64,000 nucleotides of DNA from Cacajao melanocephalus (lineage: Eukaryota; Chordata; Mammalia; Primates; Pitheciidae), in assembly GCA_963573385.1 (NCBI GenBank), contig CAUYLG010009127.1, positions 62,001-126,000 on the forward strand, written 5' to 3'. The notes under the pieces were generated by a model. That model did not search any database. It saw only the letters and a program-made list of their open reading frames with translations, and was not told the DNA's origin. Shown piece by piece: positions 12,841-25,559 of this stretch (position 1 is its first letter; each line of letters opens with the position of its first letter). The position numbers and the translations under genes were made by a program.

Positions 12841-15733
12841 GAGAGTCAACAAGCCTGCCCTAATCGTGTGGCCTGGTCCCATGCTCCTAGGCCAGCCACA
12901 GCAACAGTGGCCGGAATGCTGAGAAGTCTGCTGACCTTGGCAAACACTCCAGGAATCTCATTTGGCCTGTAAATAGAATTAATCCAGGCCTCCTAAGGTG
13001 GCTCCTCAGCACCCAAACCTCATGGGAGGTGAATTCCAAATCTGGGCTCTCCATTTAAAACTGCAAACAACCTCCGCCCTAAAATCACCCTAACTTATTC
13101 AACATCACTGCTGGGCTGTTCACTTATCTTTACATTTGAAAAGATAAGCACTCCAATCAGGTAGAAAATTCAAAGGATATTTCAAAGGATATTTTTGCCG
13201 AAATTACCAAACACAACTTACTTGCCATTATGCAAATGTGAAATCATGTTAGCCCAAGTGAATGGATGTTACAAACTCATTCATTCCATAAGCATTTCTG
13301 GAGAACCTAGTGTCCCAGATTCTGTGCAGAGGCTCCCACTGACCTCATTTCCACCAGTCACTTTACTCTTCCTCTTCTCAAGATCCCTTCCTTCAATCAC
13401 AAGGAGGCAAACAGAACAGCCCTGTGCTGGCTCTACTGAAGGGCTCACTAACAAGTCAAATATTGGAAAGGAGAAAAAGGCAGAAAAATGTAGACAAAAA
13501 TAGAGCAGAAAGGAGTGAAGGAAAGTGCTTAGGGCAAAAATGAGAAGACAGTGGACTGAAGAAGAGGAACCTATAGGGAAAAAAATGACAAGGAAGGGAC
13601 TGTCATTTACGAAGAAGAAAAGTAAAAGCAAAGAAGAATCTGTAAACACTGCACTCACCCTTGAATTAGACAAGATAAGAATCTAAAGGGAGTCTTTTAA
13701 GGTCTTCTGCTCCAGTGCTCCCTTGAGACTGCCTTGTCCCAAGACTTAAGGCTTCCTATACAGTCACAACCAGATAGACTTCCATTCCACTTCTGCTGCA
13801 GCCTCTCCAGTGACAGGGACCTCACTTTCCCACCAGGCATCTCTGTCCATCTTAATTACATTGGGTATCCATTCCTCTGCACCCCAAGTAATGAAGTGGT
13901 AAACAAGATGACCTCTAGACCACAACCCCTCCTCTCACACTCTCTGATTCTAAAAGTTAGCTTTGCACTAAATCAAAGACCCAAAAACCCAGATGTGGTT
14001 CCCCTTGACCTCACCAAGATTCCACGGGAGCCAGTCAAGTCAAACACATTATCTCCCAAGCCTGAGCTTAGTCGTTACAAATCCCCAGACTCTGCGGTGT
14101 ATGGCAATGACAAACGGTAGAGAGGTATAAGGAAGCCACTGGAAGATGCTATGTCTCGGCAAGAGGAAAGCAGAAGGCTGGGGAGGCATTAATCAGAGTT
14201 GGAGGGTATCAGGTCCAATCAGTGCCTTTGCAGGGCTAGCAAAATTGTACATTTTTCTATTGAACACGGCTTGACTGAGTACAATTTACTGCGGATCAAC
14301 TATATACCTGGTTTGGGAATATCTGAACATCCCAGGAGAGCGTATGACCTAGTGGGGAACACAGCTGTCTCAATAACTCGACAGAATAACTCAATAACTC
14401 AATCAGAATGCAAGATGGAGAGAATTAAGTGCAAGCAGAGGAACCAGCAGGACACACTATACATAGAAATTCTTATTCCGCAAAGGAAGTACGATGCTTC
14501 TCCCAAGACCTGAAGACTGAAGTGGAATCCTTTTCCCTAAAACAATCTCACGAGACTTTTCTATTTAATTCAACAAAACTGTAATCCAGGTAATATTATA
14601 ACTCATAAAATCTTCCCCCAAAATATTAACTGTCATCAGGATATCTTTGATAGGAAAAATGACCTGAAATCTATCAACAGTTCAACATAAATAAATGTCG
14701 TAATTTTTCAGACCATTAAATCTGCAATCTCCAATTCTCCACATCAAAGAGGTACACAGAATACTGTTATGAAAGTCTCATAAAAACTCATTTTAAATGT
14801 TTCAAAAGGTTCATAAAATTATCTGATAAGTACAACAAACTATTCAAAATTCATCTCCTATAAATTAAGCACCACACAGGCAATAGCATCACTAACACCT
14901 TTTTAACTAAGATGATTGGGATTAAAGGTACTGCAGAAGAAAAGAAAATCTTCCCCCACATTATCTTCCCCACATTACCAAATTTACATAATTTAATTAA
15001 ATGAACATCCAAGAATAAAATAAAAATAAAAAAGGGTCAACAAACTCCTGTATCTTGAAATTAATGACACTCTCTAAATTCTTCTACCACATATTCAATT
15101 AACAAGGGGCTCTGGACAGGAGGGTAATTTTCTTCTCTATTCACAAGATCTCAAGGTGAGCAGCTAATAACTTGCAGTAAGTTGCCTGCTTAAGATTAAT
15201 GGTATTCAGCAAGGAGCAATATAATTTAGAGCTGTCAGCCTCAGGAGAATAAATGGGAAAGGGACATGAGGGACTTAGGTTGCCAGTGGTCCACAGGACC
15301 ACAGAGCATCTGCTGGAAAAGAAAAGTTCCCAACAGTCACATCTTCAACCTTGGATTTCCTCTTTGAAATGTTGAGACAGTGTGAAAGGAAACACGGTCA
15401 ACTCGACATGGATCCTCGCAGCGAAGCCCAAGCATCTCAACAAAACCCCCACCCACCTCATGGGTTCCTGGCACACAGGGCAACAAGTATTTCAGGCACT
15501 CAGCTGAACTCTTTCCAGGTCTGGGTGCCTCTCTTATTGGCAGGCATGAGGCACTTCCCTTTGTGACCCCTTGCTCTGGATGACACACTTCAGGTTATAC
15601 CACTGGAGGTTGAATGTATATTGCCGGTGACCAGATGGTCACCTCTACATCATCCCATATATGAATGGTAAGATGTGACTAGGGGACAAAGAGGGATCCA
15701 GAGCACAAAATTAGCTTTGTTCCTTCATTTGTT

Positions 15734-16029
15734 GTTTGTGTTGTTGTTGTTTTTAGAGACACTGTCTCACTCTGTCACCCAAGCTGGAGTGCAGTACATG
15801 TGCACAGCTCACTGCAGCCTCAAACTCCTGGGCTCAAGCAATCCTCCCACTTCAGCCTCCAGGGTAGCTGGGACTACAGGTATGCACCCCTATACCTGGC
15901 TAATTTTTTTTTTAAGAGATGGGGTCTCACTATGTTGCCTGGCTGGTCTCAAACTCCTGGCCTCAAGCAATACGTCCAACTGGGCTTCCCAAAGGGGGGA
16001 TTACAGGCATAAGCCACCATGCCCAGCCT
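15734..16029 (-). mobile_element. AluJ, minus strand
   Basis: An old, diverged Alu (ACTCCTGGGCTCAAGCAATC in the left monomer, GGTCTCACTATGTTGCCTGG in the right) of J type. It is flanked by 15 bp target-site duplications with one mismatch, GTTCCTTCATTTGTT (15719-15733) and GTTTCTTCATTTGTT (16030-16044). Confidence 0.93.
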
Positions 16030-16231
16030 GTTTCTTCATTTGTTAGAAACCCCTGCCTTCCTCAGTATATGGAGGTCAAGAAGCTTCTAATTCAGAAGAC
16101 GTGAAGCTGTCCCAGCATCACAGGAGCAGAGGGCCCTGTTGAACTGATCCTTGTCTCCCTGCTCCACTGGGTCCTCACTCTTCTACCGGCACAGGACATC
16201 AGAGCAGGAGTGAAGTGTAGGGTGAGCTAGT

Positions 16232-16390
16232 TCAGTGGTTCTCAGGCAGGGACAGTTCCACCACCAACTTATAGGGACATGGAGAAATACTTGGTGGAGT
16301 GTGACATTTGGAATTGTAACACTGGGTGGGGGATAACTAGCATTTAGTGTGGACAGTCCCACTCAAGGAACTGTCCCTCCCCACACACCA
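16232..16390 (+). mobile_element. MER20-like hAT element
   Basis: It begins CAGTGGTTCTCAGGCAGGGA and contains GACATTTGGAATTGTAACAC and TAACTAGCATTTAGTGTGGA, the usual order in MER20. The 3' terminus is decayed. Confidence 0.65.
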
Positions 16391-16449
16391 TTCAAGTCCC
16401 CATTAAAAAAAACACCAATCTCATTCATTTGCCTTGTTTGACAAAAAAG

Positions 16450-16760
16450 AAAAATGAGATTCAGAGAAGTCAAGCATCCTGCCCATGTTTACTGAGGTAG
16501 TTAAGAGGCAGGGCTGGGACTAAGACCCAGGTTTTCTGGCTTCTTCTCTCTTTTCTACAAGGAAAGGTGAAAGCAGCAGTAACAGAGGTGGCAGAAACTG
16601 CTTACTGATCCCCTAGCATGGCCCAGGACCTGGGTTAAGAGCTTTGCAGACTTTCTTATGTCGAGTCTGCACAAGGAGCCTGAGAGGCATCTGAATCACA
16701 GAAAGGGAAACTAACTAGATTAAGGCCACATAGCCTGGAAGTGTCAGGCCTGGGGCTCTC
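16450..16760 (-). repeat. Two MIR-type fragments, minus strand
   Basis: Two successive minus-strand MIR heads: GAGATTCAGAGAAGTCAAGC...AAGACCCAGGTTTTCTGGC (16455-16542), and ATCACAGAAAGGGAAACTAA...GGCCACATAGCCTGGAAGTG (about 16600-16760). Confidence 0.55.
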
Positions 16761-17625
16761 ATTGGGGAGTGTCCTGCTCGGGGTACACGGGGGCAGTACT
16801 GTATATGCCACACAGAGGAATGGCAGGCAGAGGTGGGCAGAGAGTAGTGGGTGAGGACAGACATGCCAAGCCACCCTTCTTCGAAGGCCTTTAGGGATGC
16901 AGCAAGGCCTGGAAAAACAGTGACTCTACCCTCCCACCCTAAACTTGATAATGGCCTAAAAGGGGACCAGAGAAAAGGTTCCTCCCAAGGCTCAAGAGCT
17001 GCCTGGGCAAAAAGACCAGAGATAAGATGTCAGAGGAAACACCAGGGTTGAGAAAGTAAAATGACAAAGGTAATTCCAGGGGAGTCCCCCGAGGAGGAGG
17101 ATGTGGAGCTCAGGGCAGCTGTGACTGCTCACTCAGTGTGTGAACAGCTCCCTGGCCACCACAAGGAACTACTGGTCCCACCCTGCAGCAGCAGAGGGAG
17201 GATTCTCAAGGTGATACTCACAGATTTCATGCCAATGGAATCAAGATGCAAGTAGAGACTCAGAACTCCTGGAGGGTTTGTGGAGAGGGGACATGTGCAG
17301 CCAGGCCCCACAGGAAAGGCAGGGAACAGCTGGGCCTCCCCTCTGATTTCCCTCACACACAGAAATGGTGACAGAAAGCCATCCTCCTCCCCTGAGAATC
17401 TTTGCAGGTGCAGGTAACTCAGCCAGGAGGTCCTCTTCCTGTCTCCCCAGCATCTCCTCTTCGCCTGGCAAACTGCTGCTTGACGTTCAATCTCCACTGA
17501 GGGACCAGCCATCTCCTGACCTTCCTGATTGGGTTAGGCACCCGCAGTGGGCTGCCCAGCCCCTGGGCTGATTCCTCTCCCTCTCCAGGAACCAATCACA
17601 CTGTACTGAAGTCAGCTGTTCCCTA

Positions 17626-17735
17626 GTCTTGTCCCCAACAAGACCACATGGTCTGTGTGAGAAGGGGCCAGGCACCTCCAGTCTTGTCCCCAAAAAGACC
17701 ACGTGGTCTGTGTGAGAAGGGGCCAGGCTCCTCCC
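17626..17735 (+). repeat. 55 bp tandem duplication with palindromic E-box core
   Basis: Two adjacent 55 bp units (17626-17680 and 17681-17735) differ at only a few positions. Each contains CTTGTCCCCAA and GTGTGAGAAGGGGCCAGG. The centre is GACCACATGGTC in unit 1 and the perfect palindrome GACCACGTGGTC in unit 2 (17697-17708), which contains a canonical CACGTG E-box. Confidence 0.93.
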
Positions 17736-17874
17736 GTGGCACCTGACATCATGCCTGGTGTGCTGGAGGTACAGATGCACTGACGCCTCGGCATGCTGTC
17801 ACTCTGGGGACCAAGGCACCATGGCCCTCTCCTTCCTCACTGTCCTTTCAGCTGCAGTGTGACATTTGTTTCTG

Positions 17875-18866
17875 CATGGGATCTTCTGACTGCAAACTAG
17901 AGCATGTCATTACCCACTCAAAAGCCTCCAATGGCTCGCAGGTAGAGGGTGTTGGTTGTGCATAAGTGATTTCTACCCCTCCCTGTGAGAGAATTATCAC
18001 CCCCACTCCACTGCCATCAGGCTTGGCCGTGTGACTTATTTTCACCAATGAAATGTGAGCAGGAAGTGAAACATGCACTTCAGAACAGCAGCTTTAGGAG
18101 CCATCATGGATTCTACCATCACCCTTTCCTTCTGCTACAAGGACAGCAGCCTCCCTGAGAAAGGCATGTCCTTCAGCCTGGGTCCTGGGATGAAAGAAAT
18201 GTGGAAAAGAACCATGGCCAACTGATGCCAGTCATGCAAGCATGTGGGTCTTGGTTAAAAGGGGGACTGTAGGTAGCCATTACTTAAGGTTTCCCTTGGG
18301 ATTTTCCTTCACAGTACTTATCACAATTAGCTGTTGTTGTGGGACACCGAGATTTGTTACCACAGTAAAACTCAGCAAAAGCTGGCTCTTATAAGCACTT
18401 TGTGTCAAATCCAAAGTCATCACCACAACCTGCACAGCCCTACATCATCTGACCCCTTGATGCTTCTCCAACCTCATTTTCAGCCACTCCTCCTCACTGG
18501 CTCTGCTCCAGTCACACCGGTCTCTTGACCATTTCTCAAACATCCAAGAATATTTCTGCCTCTGGACCTTGCACTTGTTTTTCCCTTTGCCTAGAATGTA
18601 CCCAATCAGTGAGGCTTCTCTAACTGCCCTGAGGCAGTACCTCCTACCATTCTCTATCTTCTTACCCTATTTATTGTTCTTCATACCACTTACTACCTGA
18701 AATTACGTTACATATTAATTTCATTGTTCCTCGTCCATTTCTGCACCAGCAGGCAAGCTCCATGGTCAGGAAGTCCATCTGTCTTATGCATCTCTGAATC
18801 CTTAGGACAGAATCTGGCACACTACAGGTGCTCAACAGATATCTGTTGAGTGATCTGGGGCAGGAC
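17875..18866 (+). repeat. L2 3' region split by an MLT1 LTR
   Basis: The L2 sequence begins with GAGCATGTCATTACCCACTC and AAGCCTCCAATGGCTCGCAG, is broken by an LTR (about 17950-18385), and resumes with CAAATCCAAAGTCATCACCA, TACATCATCTGACCCC, CTCCATGGTCAGGAAGTCCA and the L2 end TGCTCAACAGATATCTGTTG. The two halves fit in order, so the LTR is the later insertion. Confidence 0.72.
17950..18385 (+). mobile_element. MaLR LTR (MLT1-type) inserted in L2
   Basis: It contains GTGTGACTTATTTTCACCAA, TGAAATGTGAGCAGGAAGTG, TTCAGCCTGGGTCCTGGGAT and ACCGAGATTTGTTACCACAG, in MLT1 order. The ends are approximate. Confidence 0.65.
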
Positions 18867-19014
18867 TGTCTCCATAAGGGCAGAATATGGGACCCTTTGA
18901 GGCAGATTCCATTTTTTCCCTAAATGGCCATCGTATTTCCCATTCTACATATTGGTTTTAAACTCATACGACTTCCCTACCTTGAATTTTTGTGGAATTT
19001 TACAGACTCAACCA

Positions 19015-19410
19015 GGACAGCGGAAGAGATGCCATGTGATTTTTGAAGCGAGCTCTTCTTCCTTGTTCTCTTGGACTGCTTGCTCTTGGATCCCACCTTT
19101 CACATTATGAGAAAGCCCAAACCATCCTAGACAGAGACTATATGGAGAGGCCCCACGTAGGACTCCAGACGACAGCCCAGCTGAGGTTCCAATATATACA
19201 TGTGAGCAAAGCTGTCTCCAGATGATTCCAATCCCCACCCATCAAGTCATCCTCAGTCTTCACCTTCCCAGATGAGGTCCCAGCAGACTTAGGTCACCCC
19301 TCCCGTGTCCAAATTCCTGACCCTGGAACCCATGAGCACAACAAAATGGCTATTTTTCGCCATGAAATTTTGGGGTGTGTTGTTACTCAGCAATAGTAAC
19401 TGAAACATCT
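19015..19410 (+). mobile_element. MaLR LTR (MLT1-type)
   Basis: MLT1 order is kept: AGAGATGCCATGTGATTTTT, CTCTTGGATCCCACC, TATGGAGAGGCCCCACGTAG, GTCCAAATTCCTGACCCTGG, and a 3' end resembling TTGTTACTCAGCAATAGTAA. A solo LTR. Confidence 0.75.
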
Positions 19411-21029
19411 CTATCCCCAGCAAATAACCCAAACCTGGCACAAAGCAGGCACTTAATAAATATCCCTGAGTGAAAAACAGTCTCTGGGCCAGAGTCTTTG
19501 CCTTCAGACTGAGGCTAAATTCCGTCTCTTCCCTTGTCTCAAACAAGTCCTGGGAAAGAGCAGTGCACGTGACCTGAGCCCCTCCAGGATTCACGGGGCT
19601 CCATATATCTCAGAAATGGCCAAGACCAGGAATGTAAAACCATATTATGAGCTGCTCAACCTTGACACCTATGGCTGGGAAGGTGTTAATGCACACAGTG
19701 GTCACTCCCCAAGGAGCAGTCATTGCTGTTTTGTGTCAAGAAATGAGGAGACTCAGAACCCCTAACTAGGCCGGCTTCTGTTCAGCTTCTGCTATATTTC
19801 CTAAAGGACTCTCTTGTCAAGGTACACAATGGAAAGAAGATGGCAACCTGAGTGATGCTTTTCATATCATGATATTGCACAGGCTGTGAAGCTGCTACCT
19901 AAAAAAGCAACAGTCATTTCAAACACAATGAACATGCTGGGAAGGGCACACAAGTTTCCACTGTTTTTTTAAGGTCCTTGGGCTAGAACTTTGTCATCAG
20001 CAACCCTTTTGTTGCCACTTAAGCCTGAGCTTTGCCAGCACACATGCCATTCAGTTACTAATTCATATGCAGAAGCAAAGGTGGGTTACCTGTGATGCTA
20101 AAGACACTCATAGTTCAGAGATCCTCCCTGGCAGGCGCCCCTCCAAGGGGACCTAGCCTGTGTTCACAGGCATACGTTTTCATAACATTAACAAAAGTAA
20201 GATATTTTAATCTCAACTGGTTAAGATTACTGTCTCCTTTACCCCAACCTGCCTTGTCATGCTTCTCTTCTGAGCAGGTGGCACTGGCATGGCCATGGCA
20301 GTGTAAGGATCTGGTGAAGAGGGAGTTGAGTGGAGATGGATGGGGTTTGGATGCAGAGGGCTATCTGTATGTTTTATTTCTGTGTATGGTCATTACTGGT
20401 TAGTAACATTGGCGTAGCTGGGATTCACAAAGCGTCCATGAAGGGAATAATCTCAATATGGCATGACACTGTCTTTCATGAACTTATTGCTCCCTCACTA
20501 AACACTTGCCAGCACATGGCCCTTTCCCACCCGCACACAGACTCCCCCTTCGATGGCATCCCTGCAGCTGCAAACCTGGCACTGGGCTGCCTCCCCACAC
20601 TGGACTCGCTTGCTGGACTTCAGCTTTGCTCATGCTCTTCTTTTGGCAAAATGATCTTGTTGAATCCCATTTCTTCAGGCAGTTTAATTTCTTACTTCTT
20701 TGACACAAAATACTGATCTCAATGAAAAATATAACAGGAAACTCATAAAATATGCAGAAAATGAGGAAACATTACAAATTGGTTAATGAGTATTTTCCAT
20801 TCAAAGAACATTTAAGATTAATTACTGCACAGAAAACTTGAAACAATGTAGTCTCACAGCTCACTTCTGAAACAAATTGGAGAGAGGTTTTCCCGGATTT
20901 GACAACAACCCTAACAAAGTATATCACAATGCCAGTAACAAGTAGTGAAGCTAAAGAAACTTTTCTAAACCATCAATAGTAAAAATCAAACTTCCATCAC
21001 CCATTCTAGAGCTGGGGCTCTGACCTGGG

Positions 21030-21420
21030 GCTTTTACAAAGTACTGATGCCAGAGTCTCGCTCTGTTGCCCAGGCTAGAGCATAATGGCGCAATCTCGGC
21101 TCACTGAAACCTCTGCCTCCTAGGTTCAAGCAATTCTCCTGCCTCAGCCTCCCAAGTAGCACCCACCACCACACTTGGCTAATTTTTTGTAATTTTAGTA
21201 GAGATGGGTTTCGCCATGTTGGCCAGGCTGGTCTTGAACTCCTGACCTCAGGTGATCCACCCACCTCGGTCTCCCAAAGTGCTGAAATTACAGGCATGAG
21301 CCCCTGCACCCAGCCCCAGCAATTCTGATTTAATGGTCCTAGGGAGCATCTGAACATTAGGATTCTTAAAAGTTCCCAAAATATTCTCCTGTGCAGGCCA
21401 TGTGGAAAACCACTGCCAGA
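21030..21420 (+). mobile_element. MER5A-like hAT element interrupted by an Alu
   Basis: CTTTTACAAAGTACTGATGC lies left of the Alu. CAGCAATTCTGATTTAATGG, GGATTCTTAAAAGTTCCCAA and a terminal GTGGAAAACCACTGCC lie right of it. The two parts together follow MER5A order. Confidence 0.6.
21049..21316 (-). mobile_element. Alu without poly-A tail, internally deleted
   Basis: The Alu starts abruptly at AGAGTCTCGCTCTGTTGCCC with no poly-T (tail) on the left. It lacks the GGATTACAGG-type block between AAGTAGC and ACCCACCACC. No target-site duplication is visible. Confidence 0.88.
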
Positions 21421-23711
21421 AGAGAATGAATCATCTTCCTATTCTCTCAATAGAAAATGATATTACAAAATCATCATCATATGAAGAGTAGATCAACAAG
21501 CATTCAGCCAAAAACTAGAAGAAAGAAACAAGATTATAGAGCTTGCCAGGCAGTTAATTAAAACAATTTATAAAATAATAACAATTTTATGTTATTTTCT
21601 GGATGTTTGTGATATGTTTGTTATATAAATGATACTTTTATCTTTTAGATTAAATAATGTGTTGTGATTTCTTTCTCATTCATAATTTTGTCTTCTTTTT
21701 TATAAAGTCTATCTCCCACAAATTTCAAAGGTTTGAATTCTCTCCATGGAAATGAGCAATTTTTTGTGTATTATTTTTCAAAAGAGGTAAATTTCATTAG
21801 TCAAATTAGATTTTTAAAAAATTTTGTGGGTAACAAATCCAGCCTAGTCCCAAGAGGATTAACTATAGAATCAACATTTACCGGTGTTAAGCCCATGGGA
21901 ATCTGATGATTCTGTCATAATGGTTTCCCTTTCTAGCACTCAACACAAGCCTGGCACAGGGCAGGCACTGGAGAAAAGTTCACTGAATTTGTTTTTCTTG
22001 ATTTACCCCCTCCTCTACTACAGGATATATTTCAGCTATGCAGAATATAATTTTTTATGCTATTAAACTTCAGAATTTTTTCCTTAAACTGCATCACTTA
22101 TAACAGTTATTAAAAGGGACCTTTATGATGAATGTGTGATAATACCATGTAAAATATAATGTTCATGAGAAAGCACCTAAAATTGTACATGCCAAATGAT
22201 TGCAACAAAATTAAAGCACAATGCACTGAGCAAGGAAAAGTCTAGAAAGAAAAAAAATGACTGCATGTTAATATCAGTGATGTTTGGGTATAAAACTATG
22301 GATTTTTTTTTCCTTAAACTTATTTCTACATCCCCACTTTCCAAATTATCTTGAATGATCATGTTCTGTTTTTAGGATGACCAAATCGATCAAAATCCCA
22401 ACAGAAAATAAATAATACAGGGAAACAAGAATAATTTAAAGAGGGTTTGATTCAAAATGATGATTTAAACTGGAGGGGAGGCAAAGCTTCTAGCATTTGA
22501 AACAATGCAATTGCTGGGCAGTGTAAACAGACACATGATTCTTGGAGGCTTCTTCCATAAGGTAAAACAGATTACCCCCACTCATATTCCACTGGTCAAA
22601 GTAAGTCATACAACAATACTTCATTTCAGCAGGGCAGGGAGTTGGATTTCACGTGCACAGAGGCAGGACAAATGGAATATTTGTGAACTAATGACCGTCA
22701 CAGGAGAAGGACCAGAGAGGCTATTTGTTTTGCATGCATGCAGATGGGCAGGTCTGACATGAAGCTTCAAGAAGAACAGGTTCAAGAAGTACTTGCTAAG
22801 TGAACAAAGGAAAATCATTTCCCCAAGAGGGAGTGCTCTCTATCCATGACCTCAAACAACAAAGAAAGCACTGTGGGTGAAGCCCATGTGGGAACTTGAC
22901 CATGGAAAAAAAATAATTATTAGCCCTGAAGAACTGAGGGCATCCATCTGGTCCCAAGAAACCAGTTCAATATCTGTGGTACTTTTTGATATTCAAGAGA
23001 TTCGATTTTATGTAAAATGGAAAAGTCGGTTTATCCTGAAGAGAATACACATGGCATAATTCTGACTGGGGTGGGCTGGACACTGGAAGGCCACCTCATA
23101 CTGTTCTTAAAGCTCAAGATGAGCTCCTTTCTTCCCCACAAGTGGCAAACCCCGGTTATATTGTTCAAAGAGAGAATCAATACTGAAAACATTTTCAAGT
23201 CAGTCTGAAACAAAATTTCCACGGAAGGCGTCTGAAATAAAATAGCTCACAAAAGGAGCTAAATTAGCAGGTATGGGGATCTGGCTGCACCCAGGATGAC
23301 CTCATAGCTGCTGCTCAAAATACAACCCCTAGAGAGGCCAAATAAAATGCCACAGAAATACAGGGCCAGGGTCTCCTAATACCTCCCAGCCCCTGCTAAA
23401 GAATCACAAAGAAGCTTCAATGCCTCTCACCTTAGGTGACAATTTCCTTCTGAAATAGTGCTGCTCCTTTTAAAATTATATCTCGCTTCTTGCCTCTCCC
23501 ACCTCCCTCAAAGAACTTCCGAATGTAATCATTACAAGAAAGCTGCTCACTAAGAGAGTCTTCGCACAGAGAATTTATCCTGTTTCTTCTTTATGTCCCC
23601 ACCAAAGTCACGTCTTTGTTTGACTTGTTATCCCTCACTTAAAGAGGAAGTCACCCAAGCACAGGAGCTGGGGACCTCTGCTGACTTGCAAAACATGCAA
23701 GATTTTGGTGA

Positions 23712-24118
23712 GTATTATGGGATATATTGTGTCTCCCTACACACACTCCAAAATTCATACACTAAAGTCCTAACCCCCAGTAGTAAGGGAGGTGGGGCCT
23801 TTGAGAAGTTATTAAGTTTAAATGGAGTCATAAATCTGGGGCCCTAAGCTATCTGATGGCACTGGTGTCTTTATAAGAGTAAGAAGAGACACCAGAGAGC
23901 TCTCTCTTTCTACATGCACTCAGAGGAAAGACCATATGAAGACACAAAAAGAAGGTTGCTGTCTGCAGGCCAGAAGGAGAGCCCTCACCAGAAACAAATC
24001 CTGAGGGCCCCTTGACCTTGGACTTGCAGCCTCCAGAGCTGTGAGAGAATAAATTTCTAGTTGCTTAAGCCACCCAGTCTATGGTATTTTATTCTAGTAG
24101 TTCTAGCAAACTAATACA
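23712..24118 (+). mobile_element. MaLR LTR (MLT1/MSTD type)
   Basis: It contains CTCCAAAATTCATACACTAA, AGTCCTAACCCCCAGTAGTA, TGGTGTCTTTATAAGAGTAA, GACCTTGGACTTGCAGCCTC and the 3' end CACCCAGTCTATGGTATTTT...AACTAATACA. A solo LTR. Confidence 0.83.
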
Positions 24119-24124
24119 GTTAAT

Positions 24125-24568
24125 GTATTATCTATTGCTGTATAGCATGTCACTCCAAAACCTAGTAGCTTAAAAAAAATAATGATCATTTCTCATCTCA
24201 CATGGTTTCTGTGGGTCAGAAATTGGGGAAGGGCTCAGCTGAGCAGTTCTTGCATTGGGTATCTCATATGGTGGCCTCAGCTAGGAATGCCATCACCTAA
24301 AGGTTAAATGGGGTTGGAGGATCCACTTCCAAAGTGGCTCCCTCACGTGGCTAGCGGTTAGTGCTGACAGTTTGCCAGGGCCTCAGCTTCTACCCACGTG
24401 AGCCTCTCATGACATGGTGGCTGGCTCCACCAAGGCAAAGACAAAAACTGAGGAGTCACACTTTATCCCTTCTGCCAGGAAGAGCCAGCCCTGATTCAGA
24501 GTGGGAGAGGACAGCATAAGAACATGAAGACCAGGAGGGAATAGGGACCATCATGGGGTCTGGCTCCC
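24125..24568 (-). mobile_element. MaLR LTR (MLT1-type), opposite orientation
   Basis: It starts TGTATTATCTATTGCTGTAT and contains TTTCTGTGGGTCAGAAATTG, GGTTGGAGGATCCACTTCCA, and CACGTGAGCCTCTCATGACA. It is an MLT1 LTR on the minus strand, with its 3' end about 6 bp from the 3' end of the preceding plus-strand LTR. Confidence 0.75.
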
Positions 24569-25559
24569 AGGGAGTCAAAAAGACTGACCCATAGGCACTA
24601 TGGGTGTAGCAGATGCAACTGGTGCCCTACTCCACATCCATTCACCTTCCAGCTGGGTACGAAGTTCTGAGGAACATCCCCCCAGGAGCAGCTCTCATCC
24701 AGTGACTGATGGGCATTAGTGTATAAAGACTCCAGTTCCCTCCTCTGTGGGTGGGATAATTCCATGGTGTACATACTACAGTAGCTCCCAGAGTTCCCTA
24801 GAAAATTACACTCCAGTTGTCCACAATGGTAACTGGCTTGATAACACACCCTTTATTGATATCCTTCTTGTCCCTGCCTCACTTCCCTACTTCCCTGCTG
24901 GTGTTTCCTGGATTCACCTCAGAAATAAACTATTTGCACCCAGATCACCAATTCAGGATCTACTGCTGGTGACTGAATTGCTGGGCAATTTAAAGATTGA
25001 AGGGTTTCCTATACTCATGAAGCTTTCTTCTAGCTAGGGAGACCTAACATTTGCACATAAACCAGGCTATAGCTCAAAAAACAAAATTAGCATGTTCCTA
25101 AAGAGAATAATGTGTTTGGTAGAACCTCAGTTGGCAAGGCCAAGATCACATGAAAACAATAAAAGTGACATTCTATGCATCTTTCAACTATGATAAATCA
25201 AAGTTTTGGGAGGTATCCCTTTCCAAAACAAACGAAACTTGTTCAGGTTGAAGCTTTGTTCCGGGAAGTTGCCCTGCTCCTGAATGACCTTCCTCAGTGG
25301 CCCCATGGTCACAGGTTTGGTGCTGGGACCTGCTAAAGCAGGGATTCCTGCAGACTGAACATGAGACCTGATGGCCAAGAGTCCTCAGGCCCAACATTAA
25401 ATAACAGACATCCACACCATGAGGGAGTTTTCCTCTTCATAACTTATTTTCAATGTTTTTGCTTGTGTTAAGAGAAAAAAGCAAACAAAACCAATCAAAA
25501 CAAAACCTTGATGTTGTATTTAAGGTTACCTTTAACAAAATACTCACTTTTTCCTCTTC

